Assembly: GCF_002368395.1 (NCBI RefSeq) | Contig: NZ_AP018254.1 | Location: 5,146,001-5,210,000, forward strand | Direction: 5' to 3' | Origin: Calothrix sp. NIES-3974 | GTDB taxonomy: Bacteria; Cyanobacteriota; Cyanobacteriia; Cyanobacteriales; Nostocaceae | Length of the DNA: 64,000 nucleotides | Program-made: the position numbers and the translations under genes | In this document: positions 34,876 through 43,727 of the stretch, in pieces | Position numbering within the stretch: position 1 is the first letter of the stretch | Layout of the letters: every line of letters begins with the position of its first letter | The notes under the pieces: model-generated | What the model was told of the DNA's origin: nothing | Databases searched by the model: none | What the model saw: the letters and a program-made list of their open reading frames with translations, nothing else

Positions 34876-37800
34876 CTACTGATTGGTTTTATTGGCAATA
34901 ACTAAATGGATTTGGTTGAGTAATTCAGCCATTGAGACAGAACGAGGTAAAACTTGAGCCGCGATCGCCTGGGTAATTTGACCTAAACTGTCTGCGTCGA
35001 TGCGGGGATGGCGTTGATCCCAAATAATAATTATGGGTAGGTCAAAGGATAATTTATTTAAGGCTCGAAATGCAGCTTTTAGTTCCGTTTGGGTCGCTGA
35101 TTCACCGACATAAATTAGCACTAAATCCACACTGTGATGCCGTAGTTGTTGTAGCAATTCGCTCCAACTGCGACCGTTGACAGCCCTTAACCCGGCAGTT
35201 TGCAAATATTGGATCAGTGCCTGTAACCACTCATTACCTGTTTCTTGACGCTTGGATAATTTATCACTGCGGCTACCTGTACGTGATTTTGTCGGTAAGT
35301 CCGGTAATCTCACCAAATCTACGACGAAAATGCTGGGAGGACAGCAATTTCCAGCTGCAATTTGTAAGACCGAAGCCAGTGTGTTGCTGGCTACATGAAT
35401 ATCACAATTGCTAGGATTGGATAATGCATGGCAGGGAAAAACAGATAAACCAGAAATTTTAGATGCGGCTTGGGTTGTTTCTACTGTACAGGTGACAAGG
35501 GGTAATTTGAGTAATCGGGGATGGTCCACTAAACCCTGTAAAAATTTTAATGCCGTAGGTGTCGGTGCATCTAGCAGAATAACATGAAACTGCCAAATCC
35601 GGGCCAAAATTTCTGCCTGTTCCAAGTTGTCAACTTCAATTACCCGGTAATCCGGTAAACATGGTTGAATGGTAGTTTCGATGGTTTGGGGGGGGACAAG
35701 ACGCAAAATTTTCAAGGGTTGATTTTTGGTTGGGGTTTCTGGTGGTTTTGATGGTGACTGTTGGGGGGTAAGCGGTTGGGAAAGTTTCCCCAGTAAAGGT
35801 TGAAGTTGGGAATAACTAACTGGCAAATTTAAAAATCCATCAGCACGGTTGGCAAAAGCTTGGTCTTTATCAATGCTGGTGGCTGTGATAATTATCGGTA
35901 TGTGGCGAGTAGTCGCATCCGCTTTCATGAGGGTGAGGACATCCCATCCCGATAGTAAGGGTAACAGGGGATTGAGAAAAATAATTCCCGGTTGTAAACG
36001 TCGGGCTTTTTCCAAAGCTTCACACCCGGAACGGGCGATCGCTACCCGATATCCTAAACCTGTAAGTTGCTCACTGAGGTCTTCAATGTATCTACCAACA
36101 CCCTCCACTATTAATACTAATCTTTGGGAGGAGGTGGGGAAATTACCTACATTTAAAGGGTGATGGGAGTAGGAACCGTAACCCGCATGGTTAAGACTAT
36201 CACGTCCACCATTACGTAATGATGAATTAGCTAATTGCTCGCAAACTCCCGCATGGGGAGGACAAGGTGGTAATAGGAGGGTAAATTGACTCCCCTTACC
36301 TTCATTGGAAATAAAACTCACATCTCCACCATGTAAACGGGCAAGAGCGCGGGTTAATACTAAACCTAATCCTGTACCTTCAAACTGTCGAGTCAGGGGA
36401 TTTTCTAGTTGTTGAAATTTCTGAAAAATTAAATGTTGTTGGTGTTCTGGAATACCAATTCCCGTATCCCAAACAGTAAAAGCAACCCATCCCTCCCATC
36501 GCATCACCCGGAGACCCAGCTTTCCCCCTGGTTCGGTAAATTTAAAGGCGTTGGAAAGGAGGTGTACTAACATTTGCCGCAGACGTAACTCGTCAGCAAC
36601 CATTGATACCAAACCCGGTTCAATACTGAGGGCAAATTGATGTTCCGTTGCTGCATCCTGGTTTTTACGGGTTTGCAAGTAATTTTTTTGAGCTTCGGCA
36701 ATAGCACGATCGCAAGTTTGTTGGATATCCACCGAACCTAGGGTTAATTCCATTTGTCCGGTTTCCATTCGGGTCAAATCCAAAATATCATTGACGACGC
36801 TCATTAAATGGCGACCGCTTTGATGGATTAAACCTGCATAGCGAGCTTGACGCTCGTTTAATTTGCCTAAATTTTGATCGACCAGCAAGCGAGATAATCC
36901 TAAAACTGCTGTTAGGGGTGTTTTCAATTCGTGGCTAATACATGCTAAAAATTCATCCTTTAAACGGTTGAGTTGAATTAAATCCGCATTCTTAGCTGCT
37001 AATTCCTGACACAGTTGCTGCTGTTCCGTCACATCCGTAGCTAAGGTCAACCATAAATTTGTACTATTACCCTCCAAACCCCCACTACCTAAAGGAATTT
37101 TCGCAAACTCCCACACCCGTTCCTGTCCGGTTTCCGTATTCACTAAACAGGTACAAGTGCCGACTTTAGGGTCAAAAATACAACGGCTAGATGATTTATC
37201 TTCCGGAAATAAACGGTTTTCTAGCTCCAGTTCCCAGTCCAATCTCCGACTCAGATTTGCTGCATCTGTGGTGACGGTTTCCAAGGCAATTCCACCATTA
37301 ACTTGACGCTGGGGAACAGATTTAGTTCGTTGATTGATTTTTAGGGAGCCATCAACACCCATACGGCGAAAAATTTCTTCCACATTTTCGTAAATCCCAT
37401 TCGGGTCTTTTAACATCCCTAATTGTTGCCACCAAGCTGGGTTTTGAGCAATAATTTCCCCATTGGCTGTTTCCAGACTCAATGGCCAGGGTAAACTTTC
37501 CAACAACTTGACCAAGGGTTGACCTTCTTCCTCTTCCCAATTCCTCGACTTTGTGTATACACTAGGATGGGAGTCAAGATGGATCGGTTGGGGATTAGCT
37601 AGGGTCGCAATCAATTCCGACCAATCCAATAATCCCAGGAATGCCCCCTCCCCATCGATTAAGGCAAATTCATGGTGCGATCGCTCAGTTAATCCGTTGG
37701 TTTGCAGCCAATTTCCTAAGTCACCCAGTTTCATTTCAGCAGGTAACATCATCAAGGATTCTAGACCTTCCTCACCCAGATGATCTAGCGAATCTTCCCC

Positions 37801-38025
37801 ATCTGGATTTAAACCCCCAGAATTCTTTGCCAGCAAATTAGGTAGGAGAGCTTGCGGACGTAACAACCCAACTAAATGACCCAATTCATCCACCACAACC
37901 ACACCCTGACGCGTTGCAGTTTTTCCTCGAACAAAAAAATCAACAACCGTTGTTAGCTTTGTTGTCTCGACAAAAGTCGGCACCGTTAAACAAAATTGAG
38001 CAAGTCGGATATTAAGTATTGACAT
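34876..38025 (-). CDS. Hybrid sensor histidine kinase with degenerate receiver domains
   Basis: It has about 1049 residues from ATG 38025 (MSILNIRLAQF); a frame continues to 38199 but that extension lacks family character. Residues 10-145 resemble a CBS-domain pair (TATRQGVVVVDELGHLVGLL and EFALIDGEGAFLGLLDWSEL). A PAS-like region lies at ~170-335. The HisKA H-box is FLACISHELKTPLTAVLG (His365). The ATPase domain has DTGIGIPEHQQ and GTGLGLVLTRA. The next domain looks like a receiver, but the phospho-acceptor position is Asn (IIFLNPLLPLLSGW) and the acidic pair is lost (LIVEGVGRY), so it is a pseudo-receiver. Two more receiver-like segments follow, with LLDAPTP and VLIYVGES. The gene is divergent from kaiABC across a 1.3-kb gap. 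A clock-output role is possible by analogy with CikA, but the N-terminus differs. Confidence 0.87.
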   Translation of the reverse strand: MSILNIRLAQFCLTVPTFVETTKLTTVVDFFVRGKTATRQGVVVVDELGHLVGLLRPQALLPNLLAKNSGGLNPDGEDSLDHLGEEGLESLMMLPAEMKLGDLGNWLQTNGLTERSHHEFALIDGEGAFLGLLDWSELIATLANPQPIHLDSHPSVYTKSRNWEEEEGQPLVKLLESLPWPLSLETANGEIIAQNPAWWQQLGMLKDPNGIYENVEEIFRRMGVDGSLKINQRTKSVPQRQVNGGIALETVTTDAANLSRRLDWELELENRLFPEDKSSSRCIFDPKVGTCTCLVNTETGQERVWEFAKIPLGSGGLEGNSTNLWLTLATDVTEQQQLCQELAAKNADLIQLNRLKDEFLACISHELKTPLTAVLGLSRLLVDQNLGKLNERQARYAGLIHQSGRHLMSVVNDILDLTRMETGQMELTLGSVDIQQTCDRAIAEAQKNYLQTRKNQDAATEHQFALSIEPGLVSMVADELRLRQMLVHLLSNAFKFTEPGGKLGLRVMRWEGWVAFTVWDTGIGIPEHQQHLIFQKFQQLENPLTRQFEGTGLGLVLTRALARLHGGDVSFISNEGKGSQFTLLLPPCPPHAGVCEQLANSSLRNGGRDSLNHAGYGSYSHHPLNVGNFPTSSQRLVLIVEGVGRYIEDLSEQLTGLGYRVAIARSGCEALEKARRLQPGIIFLNPLLPLLSGWDVLTLMKADATTRHIPIIITATSIDKDQAFANRADGFLNLPVSYSQLQPLLGKLSQPLTPQQSPSKPPETPTKNQPLKILRLVPPQTIETTIQPCLPDYRVIEVDNLEQAEILARIWQFHVILLDAPTPTALKFLQGLVDHPRLLKLPLVTCTVETTQAASKISGLSVFPCHALSNPSNCDIHVASNTLASVLQIAAGNCCPPSIFVVDLVRLPDLPTKSRTGSRSDKLSKRQETGNEWLQALIQYLQTAGLRAVNGRSWSELLQQLRHHSVDLVLIYVGESATQTELKAAFRALNKLSFDLPIIIIWDQRHPRIDADSLGQITQAIAAQVLPRSVSMAELLNQIHLVIANKTNQ

Positions 38026-38417
38026 AATTTTCCACTGCGGCTTTGTCCATATCCCAAATCTGCAAGTAATACACATTCCTTCCGAAACCAGCTTGATACC
38101 CCGGCGATCGCAAACAAAACAAATCAACTGCCGTCGATGCGAGATCGAGGGATAATTTTCGCTGGAACAACCACACCCCCAGTTGCTCACCCACTCCACC
38201 AGTTTCCCAATTCATTCAACCCCACCCATCAACACGGGTTGTACGTCTAAAATCTCAACAATTGAGCTACCCCCTGGTTCCTTGTTCAATCATTCCTTAT
38301 TTCCTCGTCGAAACAGTTAAAAGCTAACTTTACCCTGTGCGGACGCACCCAGTTCCTTACCGCCCAGTTTCCCCACTCCACTTGAGTCCGATTTCCCTCA
38401 CAACAGATATAACAATT

Positions 38418-38591
38418 ATGACTCGACCAGACCAATATCGAACCTTTAGGAATTATAATGATTTAGAATCAAATAATGCTTTACTTTTATTTAAGTATCT
38501 ACTAAATCCAGGAGTGATCAAATCACCATTTTCTATCCAGCCTTCACAACCAAGACAATTAAGTTCAATTTCTGTCCCAGCCCAACTCTAA
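38418..38591 (+). CDS. Doubtful small open reading frame (57 residues)
   Basis: ATG 38418 opens MTRPDQYRTFRNYNDLES, a hydrophilic start followed by ALLLFKYLLNPG and a Pro/Ser-rich end. Composition is protein-like, but no Shine-Dalgarno site is visible and I recognise no family. It may be a chance frame in the kai upstream region. Confidence 0.25.
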   Translation: MTRPDQYRTFRNYNDLESNNALLLFKYLLNPGVIKSPFSIQPSQPRQLSSISVPAQL

Positions 38592-39042
38592 CTCCCAATT
38601 TCCATAGGGGTTTTGACTAGTACACCCTTTGCTCAACTCAGTGCTGTGATCCAAACATCACCAAGTAATTCAGCTTTTAGCCCATTAAGATATTTCCATA
38701 ATCATTAAAATTAACCAAATAGGAGCCTCTATGATTGGTTTTATCCCTATCAACAGCTAGCAATACTGAAAATAGATTTTGCATACCCGTTCAATCATTC
38801 CTACTCATCCATCTGGGTTTTGCTAAAGCCAAAATTAGTTGCGACAAATTGAGAAGTCTAACCTTAGTTTATAACATTTTGCGAAATTGTTTGGCAATTA
38901 AGGATTATATTGATAAATGAACTTATTTTAACAAACATTTACAAATGTTTACGTCAAGAATTATTGGGAACGGAAAAACTATTGCTCAGTGACAGAAAAG
39001 TAAAATCAAAAAACATCAGTGAAAAAAGGAAATAACTGCAAT

Positions 39043-39186
39043 GTGAACCTCTCCATCGGCAAATACAAGCAAACGGAAATCTCCAGTCTACCATTTCCTC
39101 TAACCCGCGAAGATTTATCAGGAATGCTCCAGATACATGTATCTAAAATCAAAAACATCGGTGAAATTCAAATCAAAAAAGGTTAA
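39043..39186 (+). pseudogene. Possible remnant of a Crp/Fnr-type HTH gene
   Basis: The open frame ends with LPFPLTREDLSGMLQIHVSK and IKNIGEIQI. The PLTREDLSGML part resembles the first helix of a Crp-family DNA-binding domain (LP.T..DLA..LG...ETV), but the recognition helix is shortened and no cyclic-nucleotide domain precedes it; the frame is closed by a TAA at 39001. It is either a decayed fragment or a chance resemblance. Confidence 0.35.
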
Positions 39187-39337
39187 TAAAAACCTAAATA
39201 CACCTTGTTAAAAGTGATAAATTGGTTTCGCTAGAGATAAATAAGCTGCCATTGCAATGTTATCAATCAGGCAATAATACCAAATTACTTTATTAATCCC
39301 CTAGAAATATAAAAAAATATAAATTAATCAATTCAAT

Positions 39338-39688
39338 ATGCCGACACGCAATGAACTTGAATACCGATGTAAATTGCTGCCAATGACAACCACCGAACGA
39401 GAGGTCATAATCCAAAAACTTCGAGCCGAATATCGTCAAATAATGATTGATTATTTCGTCAAAGAAAAGGAACTACAAACCAAACTTGAGCAATTCACCC
39501 ATGAACTATTTGTCGCAGATATTCCTGTGCCAAAAATTATCGAAATGCACATGGAATTGATTGATGAATTTTCCAAACAGTTAAAATTAGAAGGACGTAG
39601 TGATGAGACATTACTTGATTATCGATTAACCCTAATTGATATTCTCGCCCATTTATGTGAAGTTTACCGTCGTGCGATGCGAAAATGA
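39338..39688 (+). CDS. kaiA: Circadian clock protein KaiA, short (C-terminal domain) form
   Basis: KaiA stimulates KaiC autophosphorylation by binding its C-terminal tail. This 116-residue protein matches only the four-helix C-terminal dimerisation and KaiC-binding domain: [20 protein letters not shown] and [20 protein letters not shown] are the conserved blocks. The N-terminal pseudo-receiver of the ~284-residue Synechococcus protein is absent, as in Anabaena and Nostoc. The first ~18 residues ([16 protein letters not shown]) are an extension; ATG 39383 (MTTTEREV) is an alternative start. The stop overlaps the kaiB start (ATGA), so translation of the two is probably coupled. Confidence 0.95.
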   Translation: MPTRNELEYRCKLLPMTTTEREVIIQKLRAEYRQIMIDYFVKEKELQTKLEQFTHELFVADIPVPKIIEMHMELIDEFSKQLKLEGRSDETLLDYRLTLIDILAHLCEVYRRAMRK

Positions 39689-39999
39689 GTCAAATCAGAA
39701 AAACATACGTTCTTAAGCTTTACGTGACGGGGAATACGCCCAACTCCGTTCGTGCTTTAAACACCCTCAAGAACATTTTAGATCAAGAATTCAAGGGCGT
39801 TTATTCTTTAAAAGTCATAGATGTAGTCAAAAATCCCCAACTAGCAGAAGAAGATAAAATCTTGGCAACACCAACCCTGTCCAAAATTTTGCCTCCTCCA
39901 GTGCGGAAAATAATCGGTGATTTATCTGACCGGGAGCGAGTTTTAATCGGGTTGGATTTGCTATATGAAGAATTGACAGATGAAGATTTTCAAGAATAG
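39685..39999 (+). CDS. kaiB: Circadian clock protein KaiB
   Basis: KaiB counteracts KaiA by binding phosphorylated KaiC after switching fold. This 104-residue protein has the standard family sequence: [59 protein letters not shown] and the acidic end LTDEDFQE. Length and domain are complete. Its start overlaps kaiA by 4 bp, and kaiC follows after 322 bp, an unusually wide gap that contains repeat debris. Confidence 0.97.
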   Translation: MSQIRKTYVLKLYVTGNTPNSVRALNTLKNILDQEFKGVYSLKVIDVVKNPQLAEEDKILATPTLSKILPPPVRKIIGDLSDRERVLIGLDLLYEELTDEDFQE

Positions 40000-40321
40000 C
40001 CCACTGGATACCGCCATTTAGAGCCAATACCGAAAATTTTCATCCGAGGAGTCTACATGTACAACTGACACCATAACCCATGAAAGTGGTTTTTTCCAAT
40101 TACTCACTATTCCCTACTCCCTACTCCCTATTTACAACCGAGAAGGACAATCAATCCGTTACTCAAGACTCACCACTCACTTTGTCAATATCCGGTTATC
40201 GGGATTTTCCCGTCGGGAAGAATTTTTGACTAACTGGCAAAACCATTAATTCCGACGGACAAATCTTTGATATATATTTAATGGAGTTGAATCCCCAGAT
40301 TTAATCAAAAAATCAACCGCG
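40000..40321. other. kaiB-kaiC intergenic region with repeat debris
   Basis: The 322 bp include an internal fragment of repeat family B (about 40095-40185: ATTCCCTACTCCCTACTCCC and CAATCCGTTACTCAAG) without its ends. No hairpin with T-run is visible. kaiC may have its own promoter here. Confidence 0.55.
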
Positions 40322-41887
40322 ATGAATGAAAACAACCGACCAAACCAAAACAGTGAACCAGTATTAATGGGAGGTGTTGAGAAAATTCGCACCACAATCG
40401 AGGGGTTTGACGACATTAGTCACGGTGGATTACCAAGTGGACGTACAACCCTAGTTAGTGGAACTTCCGGTACTGGCAAAACTTTATTTTCATTACAATT
40501 TCTGTACAATGGTATAACTTATTTTAATGAACCGGGGGTATTTGTCACCTTTGAGGAATCCCCCAGCGATATCATCAAAAATGCCTATATTTTTGGTTGG
40601 GATCTACAGCGTTTAATCACAGAAGGGAAATTATTTATCCTGGATGCGTCTCCCGACCCGGAAGGACAAGACATTATCGGTAATTTTGATTTATCCGGTT
40701 TGATTGAAAGATTACAGTATGCTATCCGTAAGTACAAAGCTAAACGTGTCTCCATCGATTCAGTCACTGCGGTGTTCCAGCAATATGAAGCAGTGGGAGT
40801 GGTACGTCGGGAAATTTTTCGTTTAGTTGCGCGACTCAAGCAACTGAATGTGACGACAATTATTACCACAGAAAGAAGCGAAGAATATGGTCCTGTAGCA
40901 TCCTTTGGTGTGGAGGAATTTGTTTCCGATAACGTCGTCATCGTCCGCAATGTTTTAGAAGGGGAACGGAGACGACGCACCATCGAAATCTTGAAACTGC
41001 GGGGTACAACCCATATGAAAGGGGAGTACCCATTTACGATTACCAACAATGGTATAAATATTTTCCCCTTGGGGGCAATGCGCTTAACCCAGCGTTCATC
41101 GAATGTACGGGTTTCTTCCGGGGTAAAAACCCTAGACCAGATGTGTGGAGGTGGCTTTTTCAAAGACTCGATTATTTTGGCCACAGGTGCAACTGGGACA
41201 GGGAAAACCCTGTTGGTTAGTAAGTTTATCCAGAATGGTTGTGCTAACGGGGAAAAAGCGATTTTGTTTGCCTATGAGGAATCACGAGCTCAATTATCCC
41301 GGAATGCCTTCTCTTGGGGGATAAATTTTGAGGAATTAGAACAACAGGGATTATTAAAAATTATTTGTACCTATCCAGAGTCAACGGGATTAGAAGACCA
41401 CCTGCAAATTATTAAATCGGAAATAGCCGAATTTAAACCAGCACGGATTGCCATTGACTCCCTATCGGCTTTAGCACGGGGTGTGAGTAATAACGCCTTT
41501 CGTCAGTTTGTGATTGGTGTGACTGGATACGCAAAGCAGGAAGAAATCACCGGGTTTTTTACGAATACCACCGATCAATTTATGGGTTCCCACTCGATTA
41601 CCGATTCCCACATTTCCACTATTACCGACACAATTTTGATGTTGCAATATGTAGAAATTCGTGGGGAAATGTCACGAGCAATCAACGTCTTTAAGATGCG
41701 GGGTTCCTGGCACGATAAAGGGATTCGAGAGTATAATATTACTGCTGATGGACCAGAAATTAAGGATTCATTCCGTCATTATGAGCGGATTGTTAGTGGT
41801 TCTCCAACACGGGTAAGTGTGGATGAGAAAAATGAGCTTTCGAGAATAGTCAGGGGATTCCAGGAAAATCCAGAGTCGGATTCGTAA
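40322..41887 (+). CDS. kaiC: Circadian clock kinase/ATPase KaiC
   Basis: This 521-residue double RecA-fold protein is the hexameric core oscillator. CI has Walker A GTSGTGKT (47-54) and the catalytic Glu pair in FVTFEESP. CII has Walker A GATGTGKT (about 289-296) and FAYEESRAQ. The phosphorylation sites are conserved in DSHISTITDT (Ser and Thr equivalent to S431/T432 of Synechococcus) and the nearby SITDS Thr. EMSRAINVFKMRGSWHDKGI is the typical CII end. The C-terminal A-loop and tail that bind KaiA are present (SGSPTRVSVDEKNELSRIV). Length is normal. hgdD follows on the same strand. Confidence 0.98.
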   Translation: MNENNRPNQNSEPVLMGGVEKIRTTIEGFDDISHGGLPSGRTTLVSGTSGTGKTLFSLQFLYNGITYFNEPGVFVTFEESPSDIIKNAYIFGWDLQRLITEGKLFILDASPDPEGQDIIGNFDLSGLIERLQYAIRKYKAKRVSIDSVTAVFQQYEAVGVVRREIFRLVARLKQLNVTTIITTERSEEYGPVASFGVEEFVSDNVVIVRNVLEGERRRRTIEILKLRGTTHMKGEYPFTITNNGINIFPLGAMRLTQRSSNVRVSSGVKTLDQMCGGGFFKDSIILATGATGTGKTLLVSKFIQNGCANGEKAILFAYEESRAQLSRNAFSWGINFEELEQQGLLKIICTYPESTGLEDHLQIIKSEIAEFKPARIAIDSLSALARGVSNNAFRQFVIGVTGYAKQEEITGFFTNTTDQFMGSHSITDSHISTITDTILMLQYVEIRGEMSRAINVFKMRGSWHDKGIREYNITADGPEIKDSFRHYERIVSGSPTRVSVDEKNELSRIVRGFQENPESDS

Positions 41888-42021
41888 TTCCTGCATCGTG
41901 ATATATTGCTTTGTAGACTTTGTAGGTGCGCTTGATGGGTAAGTCACTGGTTATTGTCGTCAACATGCCAGTTGCCCAGAGATGAAGAAATAATTTTCCG
42001 TGTGTGTTTGTGTGAGGGGAT

Positions 42022-43557
42022 GTGGTGAAAACACAATTATTTGTTAGCGGTTTTTTACCTGGAGTAGCGGCCGCAGTTTTAACGACTCAAGCAAGTTTAG
42101 CTGCACCGTTATCTCTGGATAATGGGGGACAAGATGAATTGAAGGTGAAACTGTTGGGGGAAGGTGGTCAGGGGTTGTTGGCTCAAAATAGAGGGCAGGG
42201 TAGTGGGGGGAATGTCAATCCTGCTACAGGTAGATATACGCCAAATCCGAATCCCTTGTTGTTTCCCACTAAGCCGGAGGAGGTGAGGGTGAGGGAGAGT
42301 CGGGTAATTAGTTTGGCGGAGGCTTTGGAAATTGCCCGCCGGAATAATAATGATTTGCAGGTGGCTTTGTTGCAGTTAGAGGGGGCAAAGGCAGCATTAC
42401 GGGAAGCTCAAGCGGGTTTATGGCCGACTGTGAATTTGAGTACAAGTGTTACCCGACAGCAAAGTGCTTCTGGGCAGATACAGGATCAATTAACTCCGGA
42501 TTTTCCCGGACGACCAAGTGGTGATAGTCCGTCAACGGCTTTTAATTCGGATTTGCAGCTGAATTATTCTCTTTATTCTTCTGGTGCGCGTCGGGCGAGA
42601 ATCCGGGAAGCTGAGGAGCAGGTGCGCTCCGGGGAGTTGACGGTGGAGCAGCGTTCGGAAGAAATTCGTTTGAATGTGACGACTCAGTATTATAACTTAC
42701 AACAGACTGACCAGGCGGTAAGGATTGCAACTTCGGCGGTGACGAATGCCCAGAGGAGTTTGGAGGATGCTCAAGCATTGGAAAGGGCTGGGGTAGGGAC
42801 AAAGTTTGATGTGTTGCGATCGCAGGTGAATTTAGCCAATGCCCAGCAGCAGTTGACAAATGCGATTTCCAGTCAGCAGGTGGAGCAGCGTCGGTTTGCC
42901 ACTTTGTTGAATTTGCCGCAAACGGTGACATTGCGTGCGACGGATGATGTGAAGATTGCTGGGTTGTGGGAACTTAGCTTGGAGGAGACGATTATTTTGG
43001 CTTTTCAGAATCGTCCGGAGTTGCAACAGCAGTTAATTCAACGGGAGATTAATGAGCAGCGTCGGCGTTTAGCTGCGTCACAAAAGGGACCACAAATTAG
43101 CTTATTGGCTAATTATAACCTGTTGGATGTATTTAATGATGGAGTTCCGGTGGCCGATGGTTACTCTATTGGGGTGAGAGCCACCTTGAATTTATTTGAT
43201 GGGGGTGCTACCCGCGCTCAAACGGAACAATCGAAAGTAAATATGGCGATCGCAGAAAAGAGTTTTTCCACACAACGCGATCGCATCCGCTTTGAGGTGG
43301 AACAGTTTTATGCGGAGTTGCAGTCTAACCTCAAAAATGTCAACACTGCGACTACGGCTTTGGAACAAGCAAGGGAAGCGTTACGATTAGCTCGGTTACG
43401 CTTTCAAGCGGGGGTCGGGACTCAAACTGATGTGATTAATTCCGAAAATGATTTAACTAGGGCTGAAGGTAATCGGATTAATGCCATCCTCGATTATAAC
43501 CGCGCCCTGGCTAATTTGGAGCGGGCTGTGACGTTGCGGGGCCGTTCTTCAAGGTAG
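42022..43557 (+). CDS. hgdD: TolC-family outer-membrane efflux protein, HgdD orthologue
   Basis: This 511-residue outer-membrane channel subunit acts as a trimer with periplasmic adaptor and ABC exporter. GTG 42022 follows GAGGGGAT, a good ribosome-binding site. A signal peptide is present (SGFLPGVAAAVLTTQASLA), then a low-complexity Gly/Asn/Pro segment. Two OEP repeats follow, with SLAEALEIARRNNNDLQVAL and LNVTTQYYNLQQTDQAV in the first, and FEVEQFYAELQSNLKN and FQAGVGTQTDVINSENDLTR in the second. In Anabaena sp. PCC 7120 the gene after kaiC is hgdD, needed for heterocyst glycolipid deposition and export. The same order here supports orthology and a heterocystous host. Confidence 0.92.
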   Translation: MVKTQLFVSGFLPGVAAAVLTTQASLAAPLSLDNGGQDELKVKLLGEGGQGLLAQNRGQGSGGNVNPATGRYTPNPNPLLFPTKPEEVRVRESRVISLAEALEIARRNNNDLQVALLQLEGAKAALREAQAGLWPTVNLSTSVTRQQSASGQIQDQLTPDFPGRPSGDSPSTAFNSDLQLNYSLYSSGARRARIREAEEQVRSGELTVEQRSEEIRLNVTTQYYNLQQTDQAVRIATSAVTNAQRSLEDAQALERAGVGTKFDVLRSQVNLANAQQQLTNAISSQQVEQRRFATLLNLPQTVTLRATDDVKIAGLWELSLEETIILAFQNRPELQQQLIQREINEQRRRLAASQKGPQISLLANYNLLDVFNDGVPVADGYSIGVRATLNLFDGGATRAQTEQSKVNMAIAEKSFSTQRDRIRFEVEQFYAELQSNLKNVNTATTALEQAREALRLARLRFQAGVGTQTDVINSENDLTRAEGNRINAILDYNRALANLERAVTLRGRSSR

Positions 43558-43727
43558 CAATGGGGGAGTTGATTTACAGATTGAAATCTTAAATCAGAAA
43601 GTGTCTGGTTAGAATGGGTATGAGTCTTCTCCCCCTCCCTATTCAAATTTTTGGCAACATCCGGTAAAGTGTTATACACTCAATCCAATTCCGATCAGGT
43701 GCAAAAATTAACGTTTCGCTTTTGTGA

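Larger units (their letters stand above)
38026..39337. other. Intergenic region between the hybrid kinase and kaiA
   Basis: The 1.3 kb hold no clear intact gene. There is a questionable 57-codon frame (38418-38591) and a probable remnant of a Crp-type HTH (39043-39186). A 21-bp direct repeat, AAAATCAAAAA(A)CATC(A/G)GTGAAA, occurs at 39002 and 39149. Promoters of the kinase and the kai operon must lie here, but I cannot place them. Confidence 0.5.
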
